Below are positions 1 to 8,424 of a stretch of DNA of 64,000 nucleotides, piece by piece; within the stretch, counting starts at the first letter, position 1, and each line of letters begins with the position of its first letter. Below the pieces are notes generated by a model. That model was not told where the DNA came from. It saw nothing but the letters and a program-made list of their open reading frames with translations, and did not search any database. Origin of the DNA: Lachnoclostridium sp. An118 (GTDB taxonomy: Bacteria; Bacillota; Clostridia; Lachnospirales; Lachnospiraceae). Position numbers and translations under genes: made by a program. The stretch lies in assembly GCF_002160985.1 (NCBI RefSeq), contig NZ_NFLQ01000010.1, positions 1-64,000 of the forward strand. Direction: 5' to 3'.

Positions 1-624
1 AGCATACTGGATTTTATCCGCTTTGCGGATGATGAGAAATGCCACCGGACCATCCGCCTGTGTGATGAGCAGACGGGGAAAAAGTACACAGACCTTCTGG
101 AGATGCAGATCCTGGAGCTTAAGAAGCTGCCTGGGGACCTGCGGGAGGATGACGAGGTCGTCCGCTGGATGCGTTTCCTGGCAGGGAAGAGCAGGAAGGA
201 GTTGGAGGATATGGCAGGTACAAGCGAATATATTGAGGAGGCCTACAGGGAGCTGGAGAGGATGAGCGCGGACGAGAGGGCCAGGCTGGAGTACGAGGCC
301 CGGCAGAAGGCCATCAGGGACCACGATGCTATTATGAACAGCGCCTGGGAGACCGGACTGGAGAAAGGCCTGCAGGAAGGAAGAGAGAAGGGGTTGCAGG
401 AGGGAAGAGAAAAGGGCCTGCAGGAAGGAAGAGAACAGGGCATGGAGCAGGGCATAGAGCAGGGCATGGAGCAGGGCATAGAGCAGGGCATAGAGCAGGG
501 CCGGCTGTCCATAGTCCGGCGGATGCTGGAGGGCGGCACCAGCCCGGAAGAGATCACGCGCCTCACCGGGGCCACGGGGGAGGAAGTGGAAAAGGCACGA
601 AACATGCAGGATTGCCTGAGATGA
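1..624 (+). CDS. Rpn-family recombination-promoting nuclease / PD-(D/E)XK transposase-like protein, 3' part
   Basis: The reading frame is open from the first base, so the N-terminus lies outside the window and only about 207 residues are visible. The visible part has the helical region typical of the Rpn/TIGR01784 family after the nuclease core (DLLEMQILELKKLP, then VVRWMRFLAGKSRKELE). It then runs into a charged, glycine-spaced repeat tail of EGREKGLQ and GMEQGIEQ units and ends with a small helical domain (ARRMLEGGTSPEEITRLTG-like). Family members are DNA nucleases linked to RecA-independent recombination or to defence-like roles. The catalytic PD-(D/E)XK residues would be upstream and cannot be checked. 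Family assignment is inferred from the tail architecture. Confidence 0.72.
   Translation, partial: SILDFIRFADDEKCHRTIRLCDEQTGKKYTDLLEMQILELKKLPGDLREDDEVVRWMRFLAGKSRKELEDMAGTSEYIEEAYRELERMSADERARLEYEARQKAIRDHDAIMNSAWETGLEKGLQEGREKGLQEGREKGLQEGREQGMEQGIEQGMEQGIEQGIEQGRLSIVRRMLEGGTSPEEITRLTGATGEEVEKARNMQDCLR
361..507 (+). repeat. Coding tandem repeats in the Rpn tail
   Basis: A run of 24-base units encoding EGREKGLQ is followed by units encoding GMEQGIEQ. The identity between units is high at the nucleotide level, so copy number can change by slippage. This kind of tail is common in Rpn proteins and varies in length between strains. Confidence 0.8.
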
Positions 625-664
625 GGATGTGTGAGGAAATCCAGGATTGAAACAGAAAAACACC

Positions 665-693
665 TTGCAATTTACTGCGGAGTGTGATACGAT
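665..693 (+). promoter_or_regulatory. Putative sigma-A promoter of the tRNA pair
   Basis: TTGCAA at 665-670 and TACGAT at 688-693 are separated by 17 bases and lie about 45 bases upstream of tRNA-Glu. A hairpin with GATATC ends (691-733) sits in the presumed leader and may be removed during tRNA processing. Confidence 0.5.
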
Positions 694-738
694 ATCCCTC
701 GGTCAGCTTGCGGGAGCTGTCCGGGAGATATCATTTCA

Positions 739-810
739 GGCTCCGTGGTCAAGAGGTTAAGACATCGCCCTTTCACGGCGGTAACACGGGTTCGATTCCC
801 GTCGGAGTCA
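739..810 (+). tRNA. tRNA-Glu (anticodon UUC)
   Basis: A complete 72-base cloverleaf can be folded. The acceptor stem is GGCTCCG with CGGAGTC, allowing one G-U pair. The anticodon loop is CTTTCAC between TCGCC and GGCGG, and the T-loop is GGTTCGATTCC. The discriminator base is A and the CCA end is not encoded. Confidence 0.97.
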
Positions 811-817
811 TGTATCA

Positions 818-889
818 GGCGCAGTAGCCAAGTGGTAAGGCACAGGTCTGCAACACCTCGATCCACCGGTTCAAATCCGGTCTGCGCCT
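818..889 (+). tRNA. tRNA-Cys (anticodon GCA)
   Basis: The cloverleaf has acceptor stem GGCGCAG with CTGCGCC, D-arm AGCCAAGTGGTAAGGC, anticodon GCA in CTGCAAC, and T-arm CCGGTTCAAATCCGG. The discriminator is T (U) and CCA is not encoded. The outermost anticodon-stem pair looks mismatched. It lies seven bases after tRNA-Glu and is probably cotranscribed with it. Confidence 0.95.
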
Positions 890-904
890 CTTATAAATAA
901 AAAG

Positions 905-943
905 AAGAGAAATGCTGAAAACCGGCATTTCTCTTTCTTTTTT
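905..943 (+). terminator. Intrinsic terminator of the tRNA operon
   Basis: Arms AAGAGAAATGC (905-915) and GCATTTCTCTT (925-935) flank a nine-base loop. They are followed by a T-rich tract ending near 943. Confidence 0.85.
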
Positions 944-983
944 ATCTCTGTCCATTTGAACACCTGGCAGCCCTGGGATAGTC

Positions 984-2363
984 CTAAGCGGGGCTGCTCT
1001 TTTCCTGTCTGCCGGGTTTCCGGCCAATCAGCTCACGCTGCGTCCAGCTGCCTCTGAGATAGCAGAGGACACCGGCCGAGGATACAAGGATCCATGTCAC
1101 TCCCTCCGCCATCCAGATGCCCCAGTGCCCGATAAAGGGAAGGCCTGTCAGGAGGAAGGCACAGCCTACTCTCCCGACTACCTCCAGGACACCGCTGCCG
1201 AAGGCGAATGCGGCGTTTCCGGCTCCGTTGAGGATGCCCCGGAAGACGTAGAGAAAACCCCAGAAGATAAAGAAGAGGCTGATCAGCCTGAGGGCGTGCG
1301 CGCCGATCCGGATCACCTGGGGATCCGACACGAACCAGCCCATGAACATGGAACCGCAGGCGTACATGACAAGGAGCATGAGCAGGGTGAAACCGGCTGT
1401 GATCCAGAGGCAGCACCGCGTGCCCCGGCGTACCCGGTCCGTATCCCTGGCACCCAGATTTTGGGCTGTATAGTTGGACAGAGCTGTGTTCAGCGCAATG
1501 TAGATCTGTCCCACCAGGTTTTCGATGCGGTTGGTGGCGGTGAAAGCTGCCACGATGACAGTGCCGAAGGAGTTGATGACACTCTGGAGGACCACGCAGG
1601 AGAATGCGATCATGGCGTTCTGCAGGGCCAGGGGCATGCCGATGTGCACCATCTGTTTCATGATCTCCATGTCCGGACGGAACTCCGCTCTTCTGATCCG
1701 GAAGTAGGGATTGGTCCGCAGGGAAAAAATAAGGCATGAGCAGGCGGATGTAAACTGGGCGATGGAGGTGGCCAGGGCCGCGCCTGACACGCTCATGTGG
1801 AGCACTGTGACAAAAAGCAGGTCCAGGCCGACGTTTAAGAGCGCTGCCATTGACAGAAAGATCAGTGGGGTCCGGCTGTCCCCGAGAGCTCTCAGGATGG
1901 AGGATATGCCATTATAAAAAGCTACGGCTATAAGGCCTGCGCTTGTGATCTGAAAATAGGCGGCAGCCTCCTGCAGGATGTCCTCAGGCGTGCCAAGGAA
2001 GGTGAGGATTGGCCTGGCAAGGGTGAGACCGATCACTGTCAGGAGGATGGACGCAGAGAGCAGGATGTACACGGAACAGGCAATGCCCCTGCGCACGCTG
2101 CTGCCGTCTCCGGCGCCGAAATACTGGGATATGACAATCCCTATCCCGGCTGAGAGTCCGAGGAACAGGGAAAAAAGCAGATAGATAACGGATGAGCAGG
2201 CGCCAATGGCAGCCAGCGCGTCCGCACCGACAAACTTTCCCACGATCACAGAGTCTGCCATAGTGTAAAACTGTTGGAACATGCTCCCTATCAGCAGTGG
2301 GAGAGAGAAGGTCAAAAGCAGCTTTAAAGGTGAGCCTTTTGTCATATCCTGCATAAAGTTCAT
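984..2363 (-). CDS. MATE family efflux transporter
   Basis: This 459-residue protein is a cation-coupled multidrug exporter of the MATE family. The N-terminus (MTKGSPLKLLLTFSLPLLIG, then MFQQFYTMADSVIVGKFVG) is the family's first transmembrane hairpin, and about twelve hydrophobic segments follow, the usual number. A second methionine four codons in (MQDMTKGS) is an alternative start. An AGAAAGGA ribosome site lies upstream. The gene is divergent from the PocR/AraC regulator at 2526, and that regulator overlaps a second MATE gene, so the three probably form one drug-response or metabolite-export locus. The substrate cannot be deduced. Confidence 0.93.
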   Translation of the reverse strand: MNFMQDMTKGSPLKLLLTFSLPLLIGSMFQQFYTMADSVIVGKFVGADALAAIGACSSVIYLLFSLFLGLSAGIGIVISQYFGAGDGSSVRRGIACSVYILLSASILLTVIGLTLARPILTFLGTPEDILQEAAAYFQITSAGLIAVAFYNGISSILRALGDSRTPLIFLSMAALLNVGLDLLFVTVLHMSVSGAALATSIAQFTSACSCLIFSLRTNPYFRIRRAEFRPDMEIMKQMVHIGMPLALQNAMIAFSCVVLQSVINSFGTVIVAAFTATNRIENLVGQIYIALNTALSNYTAQNLGARDTDRVRRGTRCCLWITAGFTLLMLLVMYACGSMFMGWFVSDPQVIRIGAHALRLISLFFIFWGFLYVFRGILNGAGNAAFAFGSGVLEVVGRVGCAFLLTGLPFIGHWGIWMAEGVTWILVSSAGVLCYLRGSWTQRELIGRKPGRQEKSSPA

Positions 2364-2525
2364 AACGAAATCCTGTCCTTTCTGAATGTTTTATGACTGT
2401 GTAGTCCGGCTGATTTCCGCAGGAATATATTAATATAGCATACCGGGTAAAAACAATGTATAATATGGTCATGATTAGCATGATCGGACACACATGTCAG
2501 AAATTGCTATCTGGAGGAATGGGAA

Positions 2526-3389
2526 ATGAAAAAGGGGGACGAGCCTGTGACGGATGAAATTTCGCTGGAAGATATTTTGCGGCAGTTGTATGCCATGTCG
2601 GGAATCCTCATTGATGTGTACAATCTGGAGGGGCGCTCCATTGCCAGGTACCCGGACGACGGGGCCGCCTTCTGCCATCTTGTGTGCAGGAGCCCGGAGG
2701 GCGCCGGGCGCTGCTCAAAGGATAACAGAGAGGCGTTTGACATAGTGCGCAGAGAGCACAGGATGCATATTTATCAATGCCATATGGGACTCTATGAGGC
2801 TGTGTTCCCCCTCTATCATTACGGCCGGCTGGCGGGGTACATGATGACAGGGCAGATGCTGGAAAAAAGAGAGGGGGCAGAGGAGGAGGCTGTGCGGGAA
2901 GCAAGAAGACTGAGGCTGGGAAGCGAGGAGGAGATCCGAAAGGCTGTGGACGGGCTGGTGCGCATTGATCTGGAAGAGAGAGAGACCTTTGTCACCATGT
3001 GCCGGGTCTGTGCCGACTATATAGCCAACCACCATCAGTTCCCGGTGAACGCTACAGGAACAGCCAGGGAGATCGTCAGGTACCTGGACGAGCACTACAG
3101 GGAGGATATCACGCTGGATAGCCTGTGCCGCTGGTCCGGGTACAGCAAGACAAGGCTGAACCAGCTGTTCCGGGAATACACGGGGACATCCGTGTGCCGC
3201 TATCTGATGGATGTAAGGATGGAGAACGCCTGCAGGATGCTCCGGGGATCAGGGGAGTCCATCTACTCCATTGCCATGGAGACCGGATTTTCCAGCCAGA
3301 ACTATTTTTCCCGCCAGTTTAAAAAATATATAGGCTGTACGCCGGGGGAATACAGAAAGGCTAAAGACAGGGAGAGAAGGGAACAGTGA
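2526..3389 (+). CDS. AraC-family regulator with PocR sensory domain
   Basis: The 287-residue protein has two parts. Residues 1-170 resemble the PocR ligand-binding domain (LEDILRQLYAMSGILIDVYN, conserved cysteines in FCHLVC and GRCSKDN, IYQCHMGLYEAVFPL, YMMTGQML). Residues 178-280 are an AraC double helix-turn-helix (LDSLCRWSGYSKTRLNQLFR, then IYSIAMETGFSSQNYFSRQF). PocR domains bind small hydrocarbon derivatives such as propanediol in the founding family. The ribosome site GGAGGAATGGGAA precedes the ATG, and a TATAAT box lies at 2459-2464. The gene overlaps the following MATE gene by four bases, which implies translational coupling and suggests the regulator controls export. The ligand is unknown. 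Confidence 0.88.
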   Translation: MKKGDEPVTDEISLEDILRQLYAMSGILIDVYNLEGRSIARYPDDGAAFCHLVCRSPEGAGRCSKDNREAFDIVRREHRMHIYQCHMGLYEAVFPLYHYGRLAGYMMTGQMLEKREGAEEEAVREARRLRLGSEEEIRKAVDGLVRIDLEERETFVTMCRVCADYIANHHQFPVNATGTAREIVRYLDEHYREDITLDSLCRWSGYSKTRLNQLFREYTGTSVCRYLMDVRMENACRMLRGSGESIYSIAMETGFSSQNYFSRQFKKYIGCTPGEYRKAKDRERREQ

Positions 3390-4732
3390 GGCCGGAGAAA
3401 GCATTTTATAAAAATTTCTTTTCTATTTACATCATGCTGGTGCTCCAGAATGTGGTGACCATCAGTGTCAATCTGGCGGACAATGTGATGCTGGGAGGGT
3501 ACAGTGAGGCCGCCCTCTCCGGCGTGGCGGCTGTGAACCAGATCCAGTTTGTCTATCAGCAGCTCCTTCTGGCTCTGGGGGACGGGCTTGTAATCTTCTG
3601 CAGCCAGTACTGGGGAAAACGGCAGACAGAGCCCATGCGGAAGATCTCCTCGGTGGCCATGCGGGCGGGACTGTTTATAGCAGTCGTTCTTTTTGCGGCG
3701 GTCAGCCTCTTTCCGCAGAGAGCGGTGGGGCTCTTTACCACGGAAGAGTCCATCATACGGGAGGGGACAGCCTATCTTGGGATCGTAAAATACACCTACG
3801 TCTTCTTCGCGGTGACTATCATCCTGCTGGCCACACTGCGGAGCGTGGAGACGGTAAAGATCGCCTTCTGGCTGTCGGTCATGGCGTTCTGCGTCAACTG
3901 CTGTATCAACTATGTGCTGATCTACGGGAGATTCGGAGCGCCCGAGCTGGGGGCAAAAGGAGCGGCCATAGGGACGCTGGCGGCCAGGATCGCGGAGTGC
4001 GCTGTGCTCCTTGTCTATATAGCGAAAAAAGAAAAAAAGCTGCATTTGCAGCTGAAAGATTATTTCCGGGCGGACCGCCTGATGGCGGGGGACTATTTCC
4101 GGGTGTGCCTGCCCATGCTGGTGGTGCAGGGACTGTGGGGGCTCAACACAGCTCTGCAGACAGTCATATTGGGGCACATGAGCGCTGCCGCCATTGCGGC
4201 AAACAGTGCGGCGTCCACCCTGTTCCTGCTGGTGAAATCCATGTCTGTGGGGGCTTCCTCCACCGCGTCGGTCATTGTGGGAAAGACTATCGGGACGGGC
4301 AACATCCCTCTTGTGAAGCATTACTCCTCCATCATGCAGAGGATGTTCGTGGTGATCGGCCTTGTGTCCGGTCTGCTCCTCTTTCTGATCCGCATCCCCG
4401 TTATGACGCTCTATGACCTGTCCCCGGAGGCGATGGAGATGATGAATACGTTCCTCATCATCCTGAGCGTGGTCTGTGTGGGTATGTCCTACCAGATGCC
4501 CACCAACAACGGCATCATCCGTGGCGGCGGCAATGCCATGTTCGTAGTGAAGATGGACCTGGTCAGCATCTGGATGATCGTCATCCCCCTGTCCTTTGCT
4601 ATGGCTTTTGTGGTGAAGGCTTCTCCGGCGGTGGTGGTGTGCTGCCTCAACGCAGACCAGATATTTAAATGCGTGCCTGCCTTTCTGGAGTCCCACTACG
4701 GGAACTGGATACGGAAGCTTACGAGAGAGTAA
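3386..4732 (+). CDS. MATE family efflux transporter, GTG start
   Basis: A 448-residue protein of the MATE/MatE superfamily with about twelve membrane segments. The first helix region contains NVVTISVNLADNVMLGGYSE, the MATE signature position. The GTG start at 3386 overlaps the TGA stop of the AraC gene as GTGA, and the regulator's own 3' end supplies the ribosome site GGGAGAGAAGGGAAC. No other in-frame start would keep the first helix. It is only distantly similar to the exporter at 984-2363, so the two do not look like a recent duplication. It is likely an exporter for the compound sensed by the upstream PocR domain. Confidence 0.9.
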   Translation: MRPEKAFYKNFFSIYIMLVLQNVVTISVNLADNVMLGGYSEAALSGVAAVNQIQFVYQQLLLALGDGLVIFCSQYWGKRQTEPMRKISSVAMRAGLFIAVVLFAAVSLFPQRAVGLFTTEESIIREGTAYLGIVKYTYVFFAVTIILLATLRSVETVKIAFWLSVMAFCVNCCINYVLIYGRFGAPELGAKGAAIGTLAARIAECAVLLVYIAKKEKKLHLQLKDYFRADRLMAGDYFRVCLPMLVVQGLWGLNTALQTVILGHMSAAAIAANSAASTLFLLVKSMSVGASSTASVIVGKTIGTGNIPLVKHYSSIMQRMFVVIGLVSGLLLFLIRIPVMTLYDLSPEAMEMMNTFLIILSVVCVGMSYQMPTNNGIIRGGGNAMFVVKMDLVSIWMIVIPLSFAMAFVVKASPAVVVCCLNADQIFKCVPAFLESHYGNWIRKLTRE

Positions 4733-4788
4733 ACCCGCAGGACATATTGATGAAAACGATAAGTGGGATCATACATGTGAAAAAACGA

Positions 4789-4818
4789 TTAGACGCCCAA
4801 TTCCCTGCTTGCTATACT
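4789..4818 (+). promoter_or_regulatory. Putative promoter of the sugar ABC importer operon
   Basis: TTAGAC (4789-4794) and TATACT (4813-4818) have an 18-base spacer and lie 45 bases upstream of the binding-protein start. No clear operator palindrome was seen around it. Confidence 0.45.
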
Positions 4819-4862
4819 TTCTTTGATACCAGAGAAAAAGGTATGGTAGGAGGTATACAATT

Positions 4863-6140
4863 ATGAAAAAGAAACTGGTGAGCATGCTGCTCTGTGCAGC
4901 TATGGCAGCGACACTGACAGCAGGATGCGGCTCGGACAGCAGCGGTGAAAGCGGAGAGAAAAGCTCTTCTTCCGGTGAAAGTAAGGAAATCACTTTTATG
5001 GCGCCTGACTGGGCAAACCCGGGAGATGAGCTGCTGGCAGAATTCACGGAGGAGACAGGTATCTCTGTCATTTTTAATGAGGTGAGCTGGGATGATATCC
5101 GGGATAAGGTGTCTATTGCGGCCAGCGGCGGAGAGGCAGCAGCTGACGTGATCGAGGTAGACTGGTCATGGGTAGGAGAGATGAACAGCGCGGGATGGCT
5201 GGAGCCTATCGAGATGACAGATGAGGACAAGGAGGACATGCCTACGCTTGAGACCTTTACCATTGATGGTGAGATACTTGCTGTGCCTTATGCAAATGAT
5301 TACCGGATCGCCTACTATAATAAAGAGCATTTTGAGCAGGCTGGAATTACAGAAGTTCCTGAGACTTGGGATGAGGTATATGATGCTCTGAAAAAGATCA
5401 AAGAAGCAGGGATCGTAGAGTATCCCTACACAATGCCGATGAACGCGGATGAGTCTGCCACCACTTCTATGATGTGGATGGCCTTCTCAAGAAGTGGCCA
5501 GGTGTTCAATGATGACGATACACTGAATGAAGAAGCGGTCATGGATGCTCTGACATTTGAGAACCAGCTTGTGCAGGATGGATTTGTGGATCCAGCATCT
5601 ATTTCTTTCAATGGCATGGATTGCTACCGCAAGATCACATCGGGCGAGGCCAGCTTTATGGTAGGTCCTACCAAGTTTGTGGGTATCAGCAATGATCCTG
5701 AGCAGTGCTCAGAGATCGGAAACATTGTTCCTATCCTTCTTCCGGGAACAGACGGAACATCTCCGCAGACAATGGCTCTTCCGGAAGCAGTTGGAATTAC
5801 TTCCTTCTCAGAAAACAAAGAAGCAGCCCAGGAGTTCGTTAAATGGTACAGCTCAGCAGATGTCCAGAAGAGAATGTACGCAGTCAACAGTTCCATTCCG
5901 ACAAGAAACTCAGTCTTGGCAGAAATGGTAGAAGATGGCACATTTGAAAATGCAGGGGCCATGCTGGACGAGGCAGACCTGATCAAGTCTGTTTTTCCCA
6001 ATGGCGTTCCTTCCTACTATTCTGAGATGAGCAACACTATGTACAATAACATTAATCAGATGGTTCTCGGAGAGCAGACTCCCCAGGAGGCATTTGATGC
6101 GATGAATGCGAAAGTGAATGAATTAATTGAAAAGAAGTAA
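4863..6140 (+). CDS. ABC importer solute-binding lipoprotein (family 1, carbohydrate type)
   Basis: This 425-residue protein begins with a lipoprotein signal peptide (MKKKLVSMLLCAAMAATL, lipobox LTAGC), so it is anchored to the outer face of the membrane through Cys 21. The mature part has the features of family 1 extracellular solute-binding proteins: an ITFMAPDWANPGDELLAEF opening strand, the hinge motif AVPYANDYRIAYYNKEHFEQ, and a C-terminal EAFDAMNAKVNELIEKK helix. AGGAGG precedes the ATG at ideal distance. It heads an operon with two permeases and delivers the substrate to them. The sugar is not predictable from sequence. Confidence 0.92.
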   Translation: MKKKLVSMLLCAAMAATLTAGCGSDSSGESGEKSSSSGESKEITFMAPDWANPGDELLAEFTEETGISVIFNEVSWDDIRDKVSIAASGGEAAADVIEVDWSWVGEMNSAGWLEPIEMTDEDKEDMPTLETFTIDGEILAVPYANDYRIAYYNKEHFEQAGITEVPETWDEVYDALKKIKEAGIVEYPYTMPMNADESATTSMMWMAFSRSGQVFNDDDTLNEEAVMDALTFENQLVQDGFVDPASISFNGMDCYRKITSGEASFMVGPTKFVGISNDPEQCSEIGNIVPILLPGTDGTSPQTMALPEAVGITSFSENKEAAQEFVKWYSSADVQKRMYAVNSSIPTRNSVLAEMVEDGTFENAGAMLDEADLIKSVFPNGVPSYYSEMSNTMYNNINQMVLGEQTPQEAFDAMNAKVNELIEKK

Positions 6141-6996
6141 GATATTACCTTATGCATTACTGGCGCCCATTATTCTTATAATGGGCGTGTTGGTGTTTTA
6201 TCCGACGATCATGACATTTTCATATAGCTTAAAGGAGATGAAGCTGACCAGCCCGGAGGACACAGACTTTGTGGGCCTGTCCAACTATGTGGATGTCCTT
6301 ACTTCAGACTCTTTTATGTATAGCTTGCAAAATACTCTGTTCCTCCTTGGCGTAGTTGTTATCCTGACTACAGTCCTGGGGTTTGGTGTGGCTCTTCTGC
6401 TCAATGTGGATACAAAGATATCGGGGCTTTTGATGGCGCTGGCCGTCCTTCCCTGGGCGCTCCCGCCCATTGTAAATGGGATCATATGGCGTTTTATTTT
6501 TCATCCAGGATATGGTTTTATGAACAAGCTCCTTATCAGGCTGCATTTTATAGAAGAGCCCATTATGTGGCTGACAGACCGGTGGCTGCTTCTTCTGATC
6601 GTGGCTATCGTGGTGGCGTGGAGGAGTATTCCGTTCTGTGCAATCGTCTGCCTCTCGGGGCTGCACGCTATCCCGGAAGAACTCTATGAGGCAGCAAAGA
6701 TAGACGGCGGCGGCAGGGTGACTGTCTTCCGATATATAACGGCACCGCTCATGATGCCTTTTATCGGTATTGGCATTACATCTGCATCGATCACGGCCAT
6801 CAATATTTTTGACGAGATCGTAGCCCTTGCAGGGTACAAAGATCTGGGGAAAAATCTTCTGATCGAGAGTTATCTCACGACCTTCTCCTTTCTGGATTTT
6901 GGAAAGGGGAGCGCTCTTACTTATCTGATTATGCTGATGGCGGCCGTGCTTGGGTTCTTTTATCTTAGAAGTCTGAACAGGGAGGTGGAATTTTGA
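6127..6996 (+). CDS. Sugar ABC transporter permease, MalF-like, TTG start
   Basis: A 289-residue inner-membrane permease. The N-terminus SKILPYALLAPIILIMGVL and the EAA loop (EELYEAAKIDGGGRVTVFRY), which docks the ATPase, identify the MalF/UgpA type, with six transmembrane segments. The TTG start at 6127 overlaps the end of the binding-protein gene by 14 bases. No ATG lies close enough to keep the first helix, so translation by coupling is likely. The gene is cotranscribed with its partner permease at 6993. No ATPase gene follows, so a shared MsmX-type ATPase encoded elsewhere must power the importer. Confidence 0.9.
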   Translation: MKRSKILPYALLAPIILIMGVLVFYPTIMTFSYSLKEMKLTSPEDTDFVGLSNYVDVLTSDSFMYSLQNTLFLLGVVVILTTVLGFGVALLLNVDTKISGLLMALAVLPWALPPIVNGIIWRFIFHPGYGFMNKLLIRLHFIEEPIMWLTDRWLLLLIVAIVVAWRSIPFCAIVCLSGLHAIPEELYEAAKIDGGGRVTVFRYITAPLMMPFIGIGITSASITAINIFDEIVALAGYKDLGKNLLIESYLTTFSFLDFGKGSALTYLIMLMAAVLGFFYLRSLNREVEF

Positions 6997-7832
6997 AGAA
7001 AAAAGTTTCTCCTCTCTACAGGGTGGCGGTGGTTATCTTTCTTGTTTTGACAGTGGGACCTTTTGTGTGGGCCTTCTCGATTTCTGTCACACCGGAGTAT
7101 GAGATGTTTAAAAACACTATGAACATGTTCCCCAGCGAGATTACCTGGGATAACTATCTTACGCTGTTTGATTCTATCAGTCAGCAGCATATCCGGCTTT
7201 TCCGAGGGCTTGAGAACTCTCTGAAGGCAGTGGCGTGTACACTTGTCATCGGGATTCCTGTGGCTGCAGTCACAGCCTACACTTTGAGCAGGATGGAGTT
7301 CAGGGGGAAGAAGATCATCAAGAACGCGATCTTGATTACTATGGTCATTCCGGTGTTTGCGACTATCATTCCTCTATACAGGATGTTCTCGGCTATGGAA
7401 CTGCTCAACAGCACTTTTTGGCTGAGCATGGTATATGCCAGCTCCTTTCTGCCTATGAGCATCTGGCTGATGAGCAATTACTTTTCGACGATACCCAGGG
7501 AATTAGAAGAAGCCGCCCTTGTGGACGGCTGCGGACGGCTAAGGACATTTTTCCGGATTATACTTCCGGTGTCCTATCCTATCATATGTGCCAGTATGCT
7601 CATTATGTTCCTGAGCGCCTGGAGTCAGTTTCAGATTCCCCTGATCCTGGCGTCGAATATTGACACAAAGCCGGCGGCCATTGTGGCCTCGGAGTTTATG
7701 ACAAAAGACACAGTGCTTTACGGAATTACTGCTGCTGCGGGGATGCTGATCATTCTGCCGCCGGCCATTGCAGCGCTTGTCTTCCGGAAACTTCTCGTTA
7801 GAGGAATGACAGGGGGATCTATCAAGGGGTAA
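6993..7832 (+). CDS. Sugar ABC transporter permease, MalG-like, TTG start
   Basis: A 279-residue permease of the MalG type with six membrane segments. The EAA loop is PRELEEAALVDGCGRLRTFF. The TTG start overlaps the stop of the first permease as TTGA and is preceded by GGAGGTGG at good spacing, which settles the start. It closes the three-gene importer operon. No glycosidase, kinase or ATPase follows, so the transported substrate is not indicated by neighbours. Confidence 0.9.
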   Translation: MKKKVSPLYRVAVVIFLVLTVGPFVWAFSISVTPEYEMFKNTMNMFPSEITWDNYLTLFDSISQQHIRLFRGLENSLKAVACTLVIGIPVAAVTAYTLSRMEFRGKKIIKNAILITMVIPVFATIIPLYRMFSAMELLNSTFWLSMVYASSFLPMSIWLMSNYFSTIPRELEEAALVDGCGRLRTFFRIILPVSYPIICASMLIMFLSAWSQFQIPLILASNIDTKPAAIVASEFMTKDTVLYGITAAAGMLIILPPAIAALVFRKLLVRGMTGGSIKG

Positions 7833-7872
7833 AAGATCATGCTAGATTGATAAAATGAATCAGCAGATCTGT

Positions 7873-8394
7873 TTAAACACAGGAGGCATGGGAAATGCAG
7901 GATAATGCGAATTCCTGTGCCTTTTTCAGATCCTCCCGGTCCGGGTGAGTCATGGCGCAGTCAAAGTTTCGGATAAACCCGTCTACCTGCGGGGCGTTTT
8001 CGCTGGTGCGCATGTTCTCGTATTTCTGGCGGACCTGCATGGGCATCTTTCCCTGGCAGATGTAACAGCCCAGGTAGCGGCAGCTGCTGTTGATCCATGC
8101 GCTGACATTTTTCTCAATAAGGCTGTAGTATTCCGCGGATCTTCCCATGCCGCAGGTGCCGAAGAGGGCAATGTTCTTATTCTCCAGGGAGCTGAGCAGA
8201 TCGCTCACCTCTATGCAGCAGGAGCCTCTGTGAACGCAGAAGCCGATAAAATAAGTGGAAGCCTCGGGGATGGGCTTGCCGCTGTCTATGTCGATCAGAT
8301 CTCTGGAGCCCTCCGGCAGGGCGGAGAAGATGGCGGCAGCTACGCTCTTTGTGTTTCCGGACTGGCTGTTGTATAAAACTAAATAATCCAACAT
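7873..8394 (-). CDS. Flavodoxin-family protein
   Basis: A 173-residue flavodoxin-like protein. The N-terminal strand and phosphate loop YLVLYNSQSGNTKSVAAAI binds the FMN phosphate. The later segments FIGFCVHRG and ALFGTCGMG fit the isoalloxazine-contacting loops. An in-frame GTG lies two codons upstream at 8400, but the AGAAGG ribosome site is spaced best for the ATG at 8394. Flavodoxins of this cysteine-rich sort occur in gut Clostridia beside various oxidoreductases. The bilirubin-reduction partner BilS belongs to this general group, but no reductase gene is near, so I do not assign that role. It is convergent with the ABC operon. Confidence 0.8.
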   Translation of the reverse strand: MLDYLVLYNSQSGNTKSVAAAIFSALPEGSRDLIDIDSGKPIPEASTYFIGFCVHRGSCCIEVSDLLSSLENKNIALFGTCGMGRSAEYYSLIEKNVSAWINSSCRYLGCYICQGKMPMQVRQKYENMRTSENAPQVDGFIRNFDCAMTHPDREDLKKAQEFALSCISHASCV

Positions 8395-8424
8395 ATGCAC
8401 GTACCTTCTTTCATGATATCTTTA

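Noticed and set aside
3302-4696. 464-codon minus-strand frame opposite the MATE gene
   Set aside because: His- and Gln-rich antisense composition and no start signal; the plus-strand exporter explains the DNA.
7873-8394. Naming the flavodoxin as the bilirubin-reduction protein BilS
   Set aside because: The fold fits, but no BilR-type reductase is near and the general flavodoxin family is large.
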